Assembly: GCF_900176275.1 (NCBI RefSeq)
Contig: NZ_FWXD01000002.1
Coordinates: forward strand, 195,985 to 259,984
Source of the DNA: Andreprevotia lacus DSM 23236
GTDB taxonomy: Bacteria > Pseudomonadota > Gammaproteobacteria > Burkholderiales > Chitinibacteraceae
Direction: 5' to 3'
Length of the DNA: 64,000 nucleotides
Position 1 is the stretch's first letter, and every line of letters begins with the position of its first letter. The notes under the pieces were generated by a model that did not search any database, was not told the DNA's origin, and saw only the letters and a list, made by a program, of their open reading frames with translations. The position numbers were made by a program, and so were the translations under genes. Positions 54,501 to 64,000 of the stretch are shown piece by piece.

Positions 54501-54673
54501 ATCTGTTGCTCGGCGGCGGCCAGCGTTTCGCGGTAGCCGCGGTAGATGGACCAGCTGACGGCCGCAGCGACGAAAATCAGCACGCTCAGCGACAGGGCGA
54601 TGAGCACGTGGCGGATCTGGCCGAAGGAGCGCAGGCTTTCCTGCTCAGGCTGGCTGGCCGCTGCGCGTGCCAC
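51590..54673 (-). CDS. Cache-PAS-PAS-GGDEF-EAL signalling protein
   Basis: This 1027-aa inner-membrane sensor controls c-di-GMP. A helix at 23-45 and another at about 305-325 flank a periplasmic double-Cache-like sensor. Two PAS domains follow (AIWLNPHGQIRYVNATAC; LRLALEASSTGLFDM) with PAC segments. The GGDEF domain is intact (RLGGDEF) with I-site RRSD. The EAL domain has its catalytic set: EALIRW, VNLSPLQL, EVTES, DDFGTGYSS, KVDQSFV and AEGVET. Both synthesis and hydrolysis are possible. The start codon is GTG at 54673, 7 bp from AAGGGA. Confidence 0.93.
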   Translation of the reverse strand: MARAAASQPEQESLRSFGQIRHVLIALSLSVLIFVAAAVSWSIYRGYRETLAAAEQQMLTLAQTVDEHVGRTLDGTVNGLFSVQQDDVFRLCLAARDGACLHAYLQRQIGRTPQLVSYAVAYDDGQLAASSLLHPPPEHNLSQVHYFKVARSQPASPYYIAEQQPDPTGKLSIIPVSTALSDKQGRFVGALIAGLQPAYFQRIYQNVSQNRAVVLDIFRDDGLSLAHFPFDEQNNGRDLSSKTFFENAFRLGDSGVFTETSATDHVTRIYGWRRVSGLPLGIMVGIDRETVLQPWRQESWINGGISALAVLSGSLLLFYLLRQIKRQERTEADLYLTKVAVERGADLAIWLNPHGQIRYVNATACNRLGYAEGELLTMRFRDINPTFRSDAWPRFWDKLRAQKHLFDEITLRTRAGEEFPTEVYSNHIVFKGQEYNCAVVRDISERRLAEEAIIKSEQQLRLALEASSTGLFDMPLDNRRNAVTSPEYDRLLGFEPGELIETFDKWKEQLHVADRDMVIGAFRDYYTGASQQFSIEFRRKVKSGGHRWFQSQGRFVEFDSRNRPTRLIGTMTDITERKEAQERITELANFDSVTGLANRNLLRDELRLAVASSERFGRKLAVLFLDLDRFKTINDSLGHAAGDQVLNQVAERLRKIVRRSDILARLGGDEFVLVLTELKDAMQAGDTAEHLLQTFAEPFELEAGGFATTTSIGISVYPDDGNDPDTLIRNADVAMYQAKSSGRNNFQYFTADMNVRASERLELETSMRHALTNGEFELYYQPQVSLKDNRVIGAEALIRWNHPEQGLISPAKFIPVAEESRMIVPIGNWVLQEACRHAAAWQAAGLPPITIAVNLSPLQLHQSNLLDIVSDAMSSAGLAPQYLEIEVTESVVMQEVEHVMAMLHGIKRLGVKLSIDDFGTGYSSLSYLKRFAFDKLKVDQSFVRDLASDANDAAIVLAIIGLGKTLGMSVLAEGVETPLQLEFLRRAQTDSIQGYLFSRPLNASEFRKLLGNPEGMLLSSSVAPISG

Positions 54674-54753
54674 GGGTATATCCCTTGTATTTATGCGTGT
54701 ACTTCATTTTTGGGCGAAAGCCGGCCCTTTGCAACCGCGGGGGCATGCCGTTG

Positions 54754-55767
54754 TTATTTCACCACGAGTGCTTGCAGATTATGCTCGCCGGTGATGCGTT
54801 CTGCCGCGGCCAGCGCAGCTTGCCGATCCGGGTAGGGGCCAACGCGCACGCGGTGCAGATTGGCATTGGTCTGGATTACCACCTGCGCCGTGCCATCGTC
54901 GATCAGGCGCGACCATTTGTCGCGGAAGGCCTCGGCATTGGCCTGGTTGCCGAAGGCGGCCAGCTGCAGGTAGATGCCGTCGCTGCCGGTGCTGACCGGC
55001 ACCTTTTGCGGCTGTGTCGGCGTGGCAGCCGGCGGCGGGGTGATGACCTTGGCTTCGCGATTGGCGGCTGCGGCAATGGCGACCGGGGCATCCGTCGGCA
55101 GCAGGCTTTCCACTTTCAGCTCGGTGCTGCCGTTCATGGCATAGCCCAGCCGGCAGGCGGCGAGGAAGGACAGGTCCATTACCCGGCCCTTGTGGAAGGG
55201 GCCACGGTCATTCACGCGCACGATCACGCTGCGGCCGTTTTTCACATTGGTGACGCGCGCATAGCTCGGTATGGGCAGCACCGGCGAGGCAGCGGTCATC
55301 TGGAACATGTCGTAGACCTCGCCGCTGGAGGTCCTCTGGCCGTGGAACTTGCGGCCATACCACGAACCCATGCCCTGCTCGGTGAGCGCGCCGGGGGTTT
55401 TCAGTGGCGTGAACGACAGTCCCAGTACGGTGTAGGGATTGTTGGCAAAACGGTGCAGCGGCTCCCAGCGCGGTACGGGTTCCGGCGTCAGGTCCAGACT
55501 GGCCGGCAACGCGTCCATCGGGCCGTCATCCTTGTAGAACCCGCCTTTGCCGGCGCCGGCCGATGCATACACGCAGGGGTAGGGCGACGGATTGCCATTG
55601 CTGACCACCGGTGGCGTGACCGGCGAGGTCGGGCTTACCGGGTTGTTGCCGCGCTCGGTGACGGGCGCGCTCTGGCGCGGCGTGCTGCTGCAGGCGGCAA
55701 GCAGTATGGCCAGGAGGGTGGCGCCAAGCCGTGCAAGCGGGTGTTGCAGCAGGGTTCTGTTCGGCAT
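54754..55767 (-). CDS. rlpA: RlpA septal lytic transglycosylase lipoprotein with SPOR domain
   Basis: This 337-aa outer-membrane lipoprotein has a lipobox (LLAACSS, Cys26). A double-psi barrel domain follows (GMGSWYGRKFHGQRTSSGE, VIVRVNDRGPFHKGRVMDLS), then a proline-rich linker and a C-terminal SPOR domain (IYLQLAAFGNQANAEAF, VRVGPYPDRQAAL) that binds denuded glycan. It cleaves such glycans at division. The ATG at 55767 is 2 bp past the rodA stop, so it closes the rod-shape operon. Confidence 0.93.
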   Translation of the reverse strand: MPNRTLLQHPLARLGATLLAILLAACSSTPRQSAPVTERGNNPVSPTSPVTPPVVSNGNPSPYPCVYASAGAGKGGFYKDDGPMDALPASLDLTPEPVPRWEPLHRFANNPYTVLGLSFTPLKTPGALTEQGMGSWYGRKFHGQRTSSGEVYDMFQMTAASPVLPIPSYARVTNVKNGRSVIVRVNDRGPFHKGRVMDLSFLAACRLGYAMNGSTELKVESLLPTDAPVAIAAAANREAKVITPPPAATPTQPQKVPVSTGSDGIYLQLAAFGNQANAEAFRDKWSRLIDDGTAQVVIQTNANLHRVRVGPYPDRQAALAAAERITGEHNLQALVVK

Positions 55768-55769
55768 GG

Positions 55770-56882
55770 TCACGCCTTCATCAGTTTGCGGTCGCGGCCT
55801 ATGCTCATCAGGATGCCGAAACCGGTAAGGATGGACAGCATGGACGTGCCGCCGTAGGACACCAGCGGCAGGGGCACGCCCACCACGGGCAGGATACCCG
55901 ACACCATGCCCATGTTGACGAAGGCATATGTGAAAAAGGTCAGGGTGATCGAGCCGGCCAGCAAGCGGCCGAACAGGGTGGAGGCATTCATTGCAATGGT
56001 CAGGCCACGGCCGATTACCAGCAGATACATCACCAGCAGCACGGCATTGCCCGCCAGGCCGAATTCCTCGCCGAACACGGCGAAAATGAAGTCGGTGGTG
56101 CGCTCGGGAATGAAATCGAGGTGGGTCTGCGTGCCATTCAGCCAGCCCTTGCCCAGGAGACCGCCCGAGCCGATGGCAATGGTGCCCTGGATGATGTGAT
56201 AGCCGGCGCCCAGCGGGTCTTCCATCGGGTCGAGCATGGTGGCCACGCGCTGGCACTGGTATTCGCGCAGCAGGTGGATGCACAGGTTCCAGTGCGTGAC
56301 GGTATACGCCATGCCACCGCCCGCCAGCGCCATGGCACCGATCAGCCACCACGGCAGGCCGGCAAAGAACAGGATGTAGAAGCCCGACGCGGCGATCAGC
56401 AGCGCGGTGCCCAGATCGGGCTGCTTGAGGATGAGGCCGACCGGAATCAGCATCAGCAAGGCGGCCACGACGAAATGGCGCCAGTTCAGGTGTGCCTCGA
56501 AGTGGTGGAAATACCAGGCCAGCATCAGCGGCAGCGCAATGCGCATCAGCTCGGACGGCTGGATGCGCGTGATGCCGACATTCAGCCAGCGCGTCGCACC
56601 GTGACTGGTGACACCGAAGAACTGCACGCCCAGCAGCAGCAGCACCCCCAGCACATAGGCAGGCAGGGCCAGCCGCATCAGGTTCTGCAGCGATATATTG
56701 GCCACACACCACATGGCCACGATGGCAATGCCCATGAAGGTGAGCTTGTCACTCACCTTGTCCATGTCGCGGTTGGATGCCGAATACAGCACCACGACCG
56801 ACAGCACCAAGACCAGCAGGGTAAAGAACAGCAGCCACGGATCAACCGGGCGCTTGATGCCTTCCCAAATCCGCTTAATCAT
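55770..56882 (-). CDS. rodA: rod-shape SEDS glycosyltransferase RodA
   Basis: This 370-aa membrane protein polymerises lipid II glycan during elongation. Features are about 10 helices, GATRWLNVGITRIQPSELM, GKGWLNGTQTHLDFIPERTTDFIFAVFGEE and VPLPLVSYGGTSML. The ATG at 56882 overlaps the mrdA stop by 8 bp. It functions with PBP2 from the adjacent gene. Confidence 0.95.
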   Translation of the reverse strand: MIKRIWEGIKRPVDPWLLFFTLLVLVLSVVVLYSASNRDMDKVSDKLTFMGIAIVAMWCVANISLQNLMRLALPAYVLGVLLLLGVQFFGVTSHGATRWLNVGITRIQPSELMRIALPLMLAWYFHHFEAHLNWRHFVVAALLMLIPVGLILKQPDLGTALLIAASGFYILFFAGLPWWLIGAMALAGGGMAYTVTHWNLCIHLLREYQCQRVATMLDPMEDPLGAGYHIIQGTIAIGSGGLLGKGWLNGTQTHLDFIPERTTDFIFAVFGEEFGLAGNAVLLVMYLLVIGRGLTIAMNASTLFGRLLAGSITLTFFTYAFVNMGMVSGILPVVGVPLPLVSYGGTSMLSILTGFGILMSIGRDRKLMKA

Positions 56883-58836
56883 CGCCGCTGCTCTCCACAT
56901 CCGATGCGTTGATGGCCGGCGCGTTGGGCTTCTTGCCGGTCAGGTAATAGTCGAGCACCTGGCGGGCAATCGGCGCGGCCGTAGCTGCGCCAAAGCCGCC
57001 GTTTTCCACCAGCACCGCCAGCGCGATCTTGGGATCGTTGGCCGGGGCGTAGGCGATGAACCACGCGTGGTCACGCAGGTGTTTCTTGGTGCCGCTTTCC
57101 GAATACTTGCCACCCTTCAGGCTGAACACCTGCGCGGTGCCGGTTTTGCCGGCAGCCTCGTATTGCGCGCCGGCAAACGCCTTGGCGCCGGTGCCTTCCT
57201 TGACCACGCCGGCCATGGCACGGTGAATGACGGCCAGATTCTCGGGCTTGAGCGGAATGGTTTTCACCGGCATGGGCTCGACCACCGTGCGGCTGCCCTT
57301 GTCGGCATCCTCGATGAACTGCACCAGGTGCGGCTTGAACATCACGCCATCATTGGCCAGGGTGGCGGTGGCGTGCGCCATCTGCAGCGGGGTGTAGGTG
57401 TTGTAGCCCTGGCCGATGCCCACCGAGATGGTTTCGCCGGCAAACCACTTCTGCTGTGCCGGATTCTTGAAGCGTTTTTTCTTCCATTCCTGGCTGGGCA
57501 GCACGCCTGGCTGCTCACCCTGGATGTCGACGCCGGTAGGCTGGCCGAAATCGAACAGCTTCATGAAGCGCGAGATATTGTCGATGCCCATGGTGTTGGC
57601 GAGCGAGTAGTAATACGTATCGCACGACACCACGATGGAGCGGTACATATCGACCATGCCGTGACCACCTGCCTTGTCGTCGCGGAACTGGTGGCCACCG
57701 AACCAGAAGAAGCCCGGGTCGGCAATGGCGGCATTGGCGCTGCGGAAACCGCCTTCGAGCGCAGCCAGCGCCATGAAGGGCTTGAAGGTGGAGCCAGGCG
57801 GGTAGGTGCCGCGCAGCGCGCGGTTGTTCAGCGGCTTGTCGGGCGATTCGTTCAGGTCTTTCCAGTTCTGCGGGTCGATGCCGTCGACGAACAGGTTGGG
57901 GTCGTAACCGGGCTTGGATACCAGCGCCAGAATGCCGCCGGTCTTGGGGTCGATGGCCACCAGCGAACCATTGTTGTCGCCAAACGCGTTTTCGGCGATT
58001 TCCTGCAGCTTGATATCGACCGACAGCACCAGATTCTGCCCCGGCTTGGGCTGGGTACGGCGCAGGGTGCGAATGGCGCGGCCACCCGAATCGATCTCGA
58101 CTTCTTCAAAGCCGGTGGTGCCGTGCAGCTGTGATTCGTAGAACTGCTCGATACCCACCTTGCCGATATGATCCGTGCCGCGATAGTTGGCGGTTTCGCC
58201 GGCGTCTTCCAGATCGGCCAGATCCTTGTCGTTGATGCGGCCGATATAGCCGATCAAATGGCTGGCCAGCTCGCCCAGCGGATAGTGGCGGAACAGCCGT
58301 GCCTTCACCTCGATGCCCGGGAACTGATAACTGTTGGCGGCAAAGCGTGCCACTTCCTCGTCCGAGAGGCGCGTCTTGATCGGCAGCGACTCGAACTCCT
58401 TGGTTTCATCCATCAGCTTCTTGAAGCGACGTCTGTCCTTGGGTGTGACCTCGATGATCTTGTTCAGCCGCTCTATGCTCTGTTCGAGTGAGTCGGGCAG
58501 CTTGGATGGCGTGATTTCCAGCGTATAGGCCGAATAGTTGTGCGCCAGCACCACACCGTTGCGGTCCTTGATGATGCCGCGCGAGGGTTGCACCGGCACC
58601 AGCGAAATGCGGTTGGCCTCGGCCATGGTCTGGTATTTGTCATGCTGCAAGGTCTGCAGCCAGACAAAGCGTGCCAGCAGGCAGCCGAACAGCGCCAGCA
58701 CGAACAGCGCGGCTGCCACGATGCGCAGCTGGAAGGCGTAGCGCTCGGCATTGGCGTTCTTCAGTTCATTGGTCGAGGGAGGCCGCATCCGGCCCTTGAC
58801 GGGCTTGGAAAACAGCGTGCGGCGGCGGTATTTCAT
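56875..58836 (-). CDS. mrdA: penicillin-binding protein 2, elongation transpeptidase
   Basis: This 653-aa protein crosslinks peptidoglycan with RodA in the periplasm. It has an N-terminal anchor (AAALFVLALFGCLLARFVWL), a PBP dimer domain (PSRGIIKDRNGVVLAHN), and a transpeptidase domain with SxxK as STFK in YPPGSTFKPFMAL, the second motif near VSCDTYYYSLA, and KTG in AAGKTGTAQ. The ATG at 58836 overlaps the mreD stop (ATGA). Confidence 0.95.
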   Translation of the reverse strand: MKYRRRTLFSKPVKGRMRPPSTNELKNANAERYAFQLRIVAAALFVLALFGCLLARFVWLQTLQHDKYQTMAEANRISLVPVQPSRGIIKDRNGVVLAHNYSAYTLEITPSKLPDSLEQSIERLNKIIEVTPKDRRRFKKLMDETKEFESLPIKTRLSDEEVARFAANSYQFPGIEVKARLFRHYPLGELASHLIGYIGRINDKDLADLEDAGETANYRGTDHIGKVGIEQFYESQLHGTTGFEEVEIDSGGRAIRTLRRTQPKPGQNLVLSVDIKLQEIAENAFGDNNGSLVAIDPKTGGILALVSKPGYDPNLFVDGIDPQNWKDLNESPDKPLNNRALRGTYPPGSTFKPFMALAALEGGFRSANAAIADPGFFWFGGHQFRDDKAGGHGMVDMYRSIVVSCDTYYYSLANTMGIDNISRFMKLFDFGQPTGVDIQGEQPGVLPSQEWKKKRFKNPAQQKWFAGETISVGIGQGYNTYTPLQMAHATATLANDGVMFKPHLVQFIEDADKGSRTVVEPMPVKTIPLKPENLAVIHRAMAGVVKEGTGAKAFAGAQYEAAGKTGTAQVFSLKGGKYSESGTKKHLRDHAWFIAYAPANDPKIALAVLVENGGFGAATAAPIARQVLDYYLTGKKPNAPAINASDVESSGDD

Positions 58837-59339
58837 AAATTGACGACGACGGGCTTGCGCTGGTGGGACAGCATCAGGTTGCACAGCGGCGCCCACAGCA
58901 CCGCAGCAAGAACATTGCCGACAAAGTAGGCCCAGCCGACGAAGTTGTTGCCCAGCGCCAGCTGGATCAACACCATCAGCGTCTGGCCCAGCGTGAGCAG
59001 GCCCAGTGCCACCAGCGCCTGTTGCCAGAACGGAAACACGGCAATCAACCGCTGGCGCGACAGCGTCAGGTAGGCCATTACGGTATAGGCCAGCGCATGC
59101 TGGCCCAGCACGTTGCCGTCACCCACGTCCATCACGATGCCGAGCAGGAAGGCGGTGGCAATGCCGATGCGGCGTGGCTGGTTCAGGGTCCAGTACACCA
59201 CCATCATGGCGACGAAATCAGGTGCGAAGTTGGCCACGCTGGCCTGCCACGGCAACAGATTGATCAGCAGTGCAATGGCGAAGGTCAGCAGGATGAAGGT
59301 AATGCTGACCGGGCGCAGCAATTGGCGGGTAACGGGCAT
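58833..59339 (-). CDS. mreD: rod-shape-determining protein MreD
   Basis: This 168-aa membrane protein has about five helices (SITFILLTFAIALLINLLPW; MMVVYWTLNQPRRIGIATAF) and an end with the conserved FVGWAYFVGNVLAAVLWAPL. It links MreC to the elongasome. Its ATG overlaps the mreC stop by one base. Confidence 0.93.
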   Translation of the reverse strand: MPVTRQLLRPVSITFILLTFAIALLINLLPWQASVANFAPDFVAMMVVYWTLNQPRRIGIATAFLLGIVMDVGDGNVLGQHALAYTVMAYLTLSRQRLIAVFPFWQQALVALGLLTLGQTLMVLIQLALGNNFVGWAYFVGNVLAAVLWAPLCNLMLSHQRKPVVVNL

Positions 59340-60235
59340 CAGCGGCCCCTTTTCGGTTTGGTGGCCGGTGCGGAGGCGGTTTCCTCGACCGGATAGGCGG
59401 GGCGACCGCCCGGCGCGTCCAGCAACAGCAGGAAGCGGTGCTTGTCGACCTCGGCCAGCGGCTCGCACAGGATGCGCGCGAACGAGGTGGCCTGGCGATC
59501 AACCTTGACCACCTTGGCGACCGGCAGGCCGGCCGGGTAAATCCCGTCGATGCCCGAGGTATGCAGCATGTCACCCACCTGGATGTCCACGTTGGGCGCC
59601 AGATTATGGATTTCCAGCAATTGCTGGCGGCCCATGCCATAGACAACGGTGCGCATCTGCGTGCGTTCCACTTCGACCGGCACCATGTGGTTGCGGTCGG
59701 ACAAGAGGCGTACTTCGCTGGTCAGCGGCTGTACGCGCACCACCTGGCCGACGACCCCGCGGCTGTCGATGGCGATCTGCCCGGCATGCACACCCTGCTT
59801 GTCGCCACGGTCGACGATGAGCTTGGCCGAGAACGGGTCGCGGCCGTTATACAGCACCTCGGTGAGCTGGCTGGCGCGCGGCTGACTGGCCTGTGCGGCG
59901 GTCAGGCCGCGCAGATAGGTGTTCTCGGTTTCCAGTGCCTTGAGCTTCATCTCGTTGGCCCTGGCCACCAGTTGTGCATCGTGCAGCTGGCGGTTTTCGG
60001 CCTGCAGGTCGGCTTGCCGGGTCAGGAAGTCATTGCCGGTGCGGATGGCCTTGAACGGTGCCGTCGCCAGCCATTGCAGCGGATAGAGCAATACGGAAAT
60101 CTGTTCGCGCACGCGGCCCAGCATGCTGTAGCGCGCATCGCCGATGACGAGCGCAAGCGACAGCATGGCAAACACCAAGAGCCGCGTGAGCGGCTTGGGG
60201 CCTTGCTTGAAGAAAGCGGGTTGATTGGATTGCAT
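59339..60235 (-). CDS. mreC: rod-shape-determining protein MreC
   Basis: This 298-aa bitopic protein has a single N-terminal helix (LLVFAMLSLALVIGDA), a coiled coil (ADLQAENRQLHDAQLVARAN) and a periplasmic double beta-barrel (IDSRGVVGQVVRVQPLTSEVRLLSD, GIDGIYPAGLPVAKV). It scaffolds PBP2 activation. The ATG at 60235 is chosen because the longer frame has no ribosome binding site. A 92-bp gap with a hairpin separates it from mreB. Confidence 0.93.
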   Translation of the reverse strand: MQSNQPAFFKQGPKPLTRLLVFAMLSLALVIGDARYSMLGRVREQISVLLYPLQWLATAPFKAIRTGNDFLTRQADLQAENRQLHDAQLVARANEMKLKALETENTYLRGLTAAQASQPRASQLTEVLYNGRDPFSAKLIVDRGDKQGVHAGQIAIDSRGVVGQVVRVQPLTSEVRLLSDRNHMVPVEVERTQMRTVVYGMGRQQLLEIHNLAPNVDIQVGDMLHTSGIDGIYPAGLPVAKVVKVDRQATSFARILCEPLAEVDKHRFLLLLDAPGGRPAYPVEETASAPATKPKRGR

Positions 60236-60268
60236 CGTAAACACGCATGCGTCCGTTAAATGCACAGC

Positions 60269-60288
60269 GCCCGGTGCGAACACCGGGC
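60269..60288 (-). other. mreB-mreC intercistronic hairpin with UUCG loop
   Basis: On the minus strand GCCCGGTG, loop TTCG and CACCGGGC form a very stable stem-loop without a T tract. It probably protects mreB mRNA or lets only part of the transcripts proceed into mreC. Confidence 0.65.
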
Positions 60289-60327
60289 GGCAGGATCAGG
60301 CCGGACGATTCATGCGTCGCGTCCCAC

Positions 60328-61497
<1,170 letters not shown>

Positions 61498-61519
61498 TTA
61501 GTGGGGGAGAATTACCGTT

Positions 61520-61807
61520 ATGTCCCTGTCTTTGGACGACGTACGGCGTATTGCCAAGCTGGCCCGCATTGCGGTGTCGGATGATGAAGTTGCTGCGACG
61601 CAACAACAGCTCAATCGCATCTTCGGTTTGATCGAGGAAATGCGCGCCGTCGACACCACCGGCATCGAGCCGATGTCGCACGCGCAGGACGTTGCGCTGC
61701 GCCTGCGCGACGACGTGGCCACTGCCGCTAACCGCCGCGAAGCCTTCCAGGCCGTGGCGCCGGAAGTCGATGGCGGCCTGTATCTGGTCCCCAAGGTGAT
61801 CGAGTGA
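61520..61807 (+). CDS. gatC: Asp/Glu-tRNA amidotransferase subunit C
   Basis: This 95-aa subunit stabilises GatCAB, which converts misacylated Glu-tRNA(Gln) or Asp-tRNA(Asn) to the correct amide. Typical sequence is [36 protein letters not shown] and LRDDVAT. The divergent mreB neighbour is common in betaproteobacteria. Its stop overlaps the GTG start of gmhA. Confidence 0.95.
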   Translation: MSLSLDDVRRIAKLARIAVSDDEVAATQQQLNRIFGLIEEMRAVDTTGIEPMSHAQDVALRLRDDVATAANRREAFQAVAPEVDGGLYLVPKVIE

Positions 61808-62397
61808 GTCGCGTCGCAACGCATTTGCGCGAAGCGGCCGATCTGCTGGCACGCGTGCTGGCCGATCAGGTGTTTCTCGATGCGGTGGAAGCCGCTGCCG
61901 ATACGCTGGTGCACAGCTTCAAGCAAGGCGGCAAGGCAATCTCCTGCGGCAACGGCGGCTCGCATTGTGACGCCATGCACTTTGCCGAGGAATTGTCCGG
62001 CCGCTACCGCGATGATCGCCCGGCATTGCCGGCCATGGCCGTGTCCGACCCGTCGCACATCACCTGCGTGGGCAACGATTACGGCTTCAACGAGATTTTT
62101 GCCCGCCAGGTGGCCGCTTTCGGTCGTGCCGGCGACGTGCTGGTGGGGATTACCACCAGCGGCAACTCGGCCAACGTGATCCGCGCCGTGGAAGAAGCCC
62201 GCGTGCGCGGCATGAAAGTGGTCCTGCTGATGGGCAAGGACGGTGGCAAGCTCAAGGGCGCTGCCGACGTTGAAATCATCGTGCCGCACTTCGGCTATGC
62301 CGACCGCATCCAGGAAATCCACATCAAGGTCATCCACACCCTGATCGACCTGATCGAGCAGGGCATGGGCTACAGCCAGCCTGCCAGCCCGAACTGA
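61804..62397 (+). CDS. gmhA: sedoheptulose-7-phosphate isomerase
   Basis: This 197-aa SIS-domain enzyme makes D-glycero-D-manno-heptose-7-phosphate for lipopolysaccharide inner core. It matches E. coli GmhA closely ([57 protein letters not shown]). GTG 61804 overlaps the gatC stop by 4 bp. Its place between gatC and gatA is unusual, since these normally lie side by side; translational coupling to gatC suggests a settled arrangement. Confidence 0.93.
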   Translation: MSRVATHLREAADLLARVLADQVFLDAVEAAADTLVHSFKQGGKAISCGNGGSHCDAMHFAEELSGRYRDDRPALPAMAVSDPSHITCVGNDYGFNEIFARQVAAFGRAGDVLVGITTSGNSANVIRAVEEARVRGMKVVLLMGKDGGKLKGAADVEIIVPHFGYADRIQEIHIKVIHTLIDLIEQGMGYSQPASPN

Positions 62398-62416
62398 ACA
62401 GACACAAGCCAACATC

Positions 62417-63868
62417 ATGACTGTACGCACACTCAAGCAGCTTTCCGACCTGCTCGCTGCCGGCAAGACCTCGGCGGTTGAACTGGCGCAGGATTATCTG
62501 GCGCGCATCGATGCGCTCAACCCGACGCTGAACGCCTTCATCACCGTCGATCATGCCAAAACGCTGGCCGAGGCCCAGGCGGCCGATGCCGCGCGCGCAG
62601 CCGGCAATGCCGGCCTGCTGACCGGCGCGCCCATCGCGCACAAGGACATCTTCTGTGCCGAGGGCTGGAAAACCAGCTGCGGCTCGAAAATGCTGGATAA
62701 CTTCATCTCGCCTTATGACTCGACCGTGGTCGAGAAAACCCGCGCTGCGGGGCTGGTGACCCTGGGCCGGCTGAACATGGATGAATTCGCCATGGGCTCG
62801 TCCAACGAGAACAGCTTTTACGGCGCGGTGAAAAACCCGTGGGACTTGCAAGCTGTGCCGGGCGGTAGCTCGGGCGGTTCGGCCGCTGCCGTGGCTGCGG
62901 GCCTTGCGCCGGTCGCCACTGGCACTGATACCGGCGGCTCGATCCGCCAGCCGGCCGCGTTCTGCGGCATTACCGGCATCAAGCCCACCTATGGCATCGT
63001 CAGCCGCTACGGCATGATTGCCTACGCCTCGTCGCTGGATCAGGGCGGCCCGCTGGCGCATACCGCCGAAGACTGCGCGCTGCTGCTGAACGTGATGGCC
63101 GGTTTCGACGAGCGCGATGCCACCAGTCTGCAGCACGACAAGGAAGACTACGCACGCGATCTGAACCAGCCGCTGGCCGGCCTGCGCGTTGGCCTGCCGC
63201 GCGAGTATTTTGCCGAGGGCCTGGCGGCCGATGTCGCCGGCGCCATCGATGCAGCAATCGGCGAGCTGAAGAAGCTGGGTGCCGCCGTGGTCGAAATCAG
63301 CCTGCCCAATACCAAGCTGGCGATTCCGTCTTACTACGTGATCGCACCCGCCGAAGCATCGAGCAACCTCAGCCGCTTTGACGGCGTGCGCTATGGCCAT
63401 CGTGCCGCGCAGTACGAGGGCCTGAACGGCATGTACGAGCAGACCCGTGCCGAGGGTTTCGGTACCGAGGTCAAGCGCCGCATCCTGACCGGTTCCTATG
63501 TGCTCAGCCACGGTTACTACGACGCCTACTACCTGCAGGCGCAGAAAATCCGCCGCATCATTGCCAACGATTTCCAGGCCGCGTTCGCCCAGTGCGACGT
63601 GATTGCCGGCCCGGTGGCACCGAATACTGCGTGGAATCTGGGCGAAAAGAATGCCGATCCGGTGGCCATGTATCTGGAAGACATCTACACGCTGGGCGTG
63701 AATCTGGCCGGCTTGCCGGGCATGAGCGTGCCAGTGGGTTTTGGCAACAATGGCCGTCCTGTCGGCATGCAACTGATCGGCAATTATTTTGCCGAGGCGC
63801 GCATGCTGAACGTGGCGCACCAGTACCAGCAAGTGACTGACTGGCACAACAAGGCACCGGCGCTGTAA
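62417..63868 (+). CDS. gatA: Asp/Glu-tRNA amidotransferase subunit A
   Basis: This 483-aa amidase-signature protein releases ammonia from glutamine for tRNA transamidation. The Ser-cis-Ser-Lys triad is visible in PIAHKDIF (Lys) and [15 protein letters not shown] (Ser residues), with [16 protein letters not shown] following. It starts 19 bp past gmhA. gatB would be expected downstream but the next frame reads as an acetyltransferase. Confidence 0.95.
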   Translation: MTVRTLKQLSDLLAAGKTSAVELAQDYLARIDALNPTLNAFITVDHAKTLAEAQAADAARAAGNAGLLTGAPIAHKDIFCAEGWKTSCGSKMLDNFISPYDSTVVEKTRAAGLVTLGRLNMDEFAMGSSNENSFYGAVKNPWDLQAVPGGSSGGSAAAVAAGLAPVATGTDTGGSIRQPAAFCGITGIKPTYGIVSRYGMIAYASSLDQGGPLAHTAEDCALLLNVMAGFDERDATSLQHDKEDYARDLNQPLAGLRVGLPREYFAEGLAADVAGAIDAAIGELKKLGAAVVEISLPNTKLAIPSYYVIAPAEASSNLSRFDGVRYGHRAAQYEGLNGMYEQTRAEGFGTEVKRRILTGSYVLSHGYYDAYYLQAQKIRRIIANDFQAAFAQCDVIAGPVAPNTAWNLGEKNADPVAMYLEDIYTLGVNLAGLPGMSVPVGFGNNGRPVGMQLIGNYFAEARMLNVAHQYQQVTDWHNKAPAL

Positions 63869-64000
63869 GTGACTGCCGTGGCTGCAACGCGGATCGTCCA
63901 GCTGGAGGCGCTGACCACCTCGGCGTGGCCGGCGCTCAGCACCGAATTACTGGACGGCTGGCTGCTGCGCTTTGCCGCCGGCTATACCAAGCGCGCCAAT
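63869..64000 (+). CDS. GNAT-family acetyltransferase, 5' part only
   Basis: A GTG directly follows the gatA stop and opens a frame that runs off the window. The 44 visible residues (LEALTTSAWPALSTELLDGW, LLRFAAGYTKRAN) match the N-terminus of a GNAT N-acetyltransferase subgroup. The direct junction suggests translation coupled to gatA. Confidence 0.6.
   Translation, partial: MTAVAATRIVQLEALTTSAWPALSTELLDGWLLRFAAGYTKRAN

Noticed and set aside
56698-58134. 478-codon plus-strand frame across mrdA/rodA
   Set aside because: It is antisense to unmistakable PBP2 and RodA coding sequence.

Overview
The window reads as chromosome of a GC-rich betaproteobacterium. The likely placement is Neisseriales (Chitinibacteraceae/Chromobacteriaceae-like). 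This is inferred from the mreBCD-mrdA-rodA-rlpA cluster divergent from gatCA, the DUF3683-type FAD/Fe-S oxidoreductase, an HxH-less dihydroorotase-like partner of PyrB, and secreted glycanases with chitin-type CBM5/12 modules on Pro/Thr linkers. I see no rRNA, tRNA, CRISPR, IS element or prophage. Nearly all DNA is coding.

Layout. 0-9.3 kb: a FabF-type ketosynthase, an HxlR regulator with a palindromic operator, an unrecognised 268-aa protein, a PAS-GGDEF cyclase, an RtcB-type RNA ligase, a large site-2-protease-like membrane protein and a periplasmic binding protein. 9.4-18.9 kb: a glucan/fungal-wall utilisation island. It holds a GH64 beta-1,3-glucanase, an ABC sugar importer (two permeases and a binding protein, no ATPase), a LacI regulator, a secreted HExxH protein with three CBM5/12 modules, and a GH16 laminarinase. 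Three LacI-type operators (TGAAAGCGCTTTCA and variants) tie it together. 19.1-22.2 kb: dkgB, an MFS exporter and a divergent LysR gene. 22.3-27.4 kb: three paralogous TPR proteins, one fused to GGDEF, interrupted by a YqhD-type dehydrogenase. 27.4-42.5 kb: housekeeping and mixed genes (1300-aa oxidoreductase, HIT protein, class II aldolase, acyltransferase-like membrane protein, photolyase, yqgE-ruvX, pyrB-pyrC', an acyl-CoA-binding protein with a PsrA-like operator). 42.8-43.4 kb: a frameshifted HisRS-like gene. 43.4-51.2 kb: a seven-gene ribose-type ABC sugar operon with three sugar kinases and a DeoR regulator. 51.6-54.7 kb: a Cache-PAS-PAS-GGDEF-EAL protein. 54.7-61.4 kb: the rod-shape operon. 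61.5 kb to the end: gatC-gmhA-gatA and the start of a GNAT gene.

The most coherent accessory system is the 9.4-18.9 kb island. Two endo-beta-1,3-glucanases, a chitin-binding putative metallopeptidase and an oligosaccharide importer lie under one LacI regulator. This looks like a programme for attacking a chitin/glucan/protein composite such as a fungal wall. The novel part is the HETGH protein, whose catalytic domain I cannot assign to a family. Start codons were chosen from Shine-Dalgarno positions, signal peptides and family lengths, and often differ from the longest open frame.
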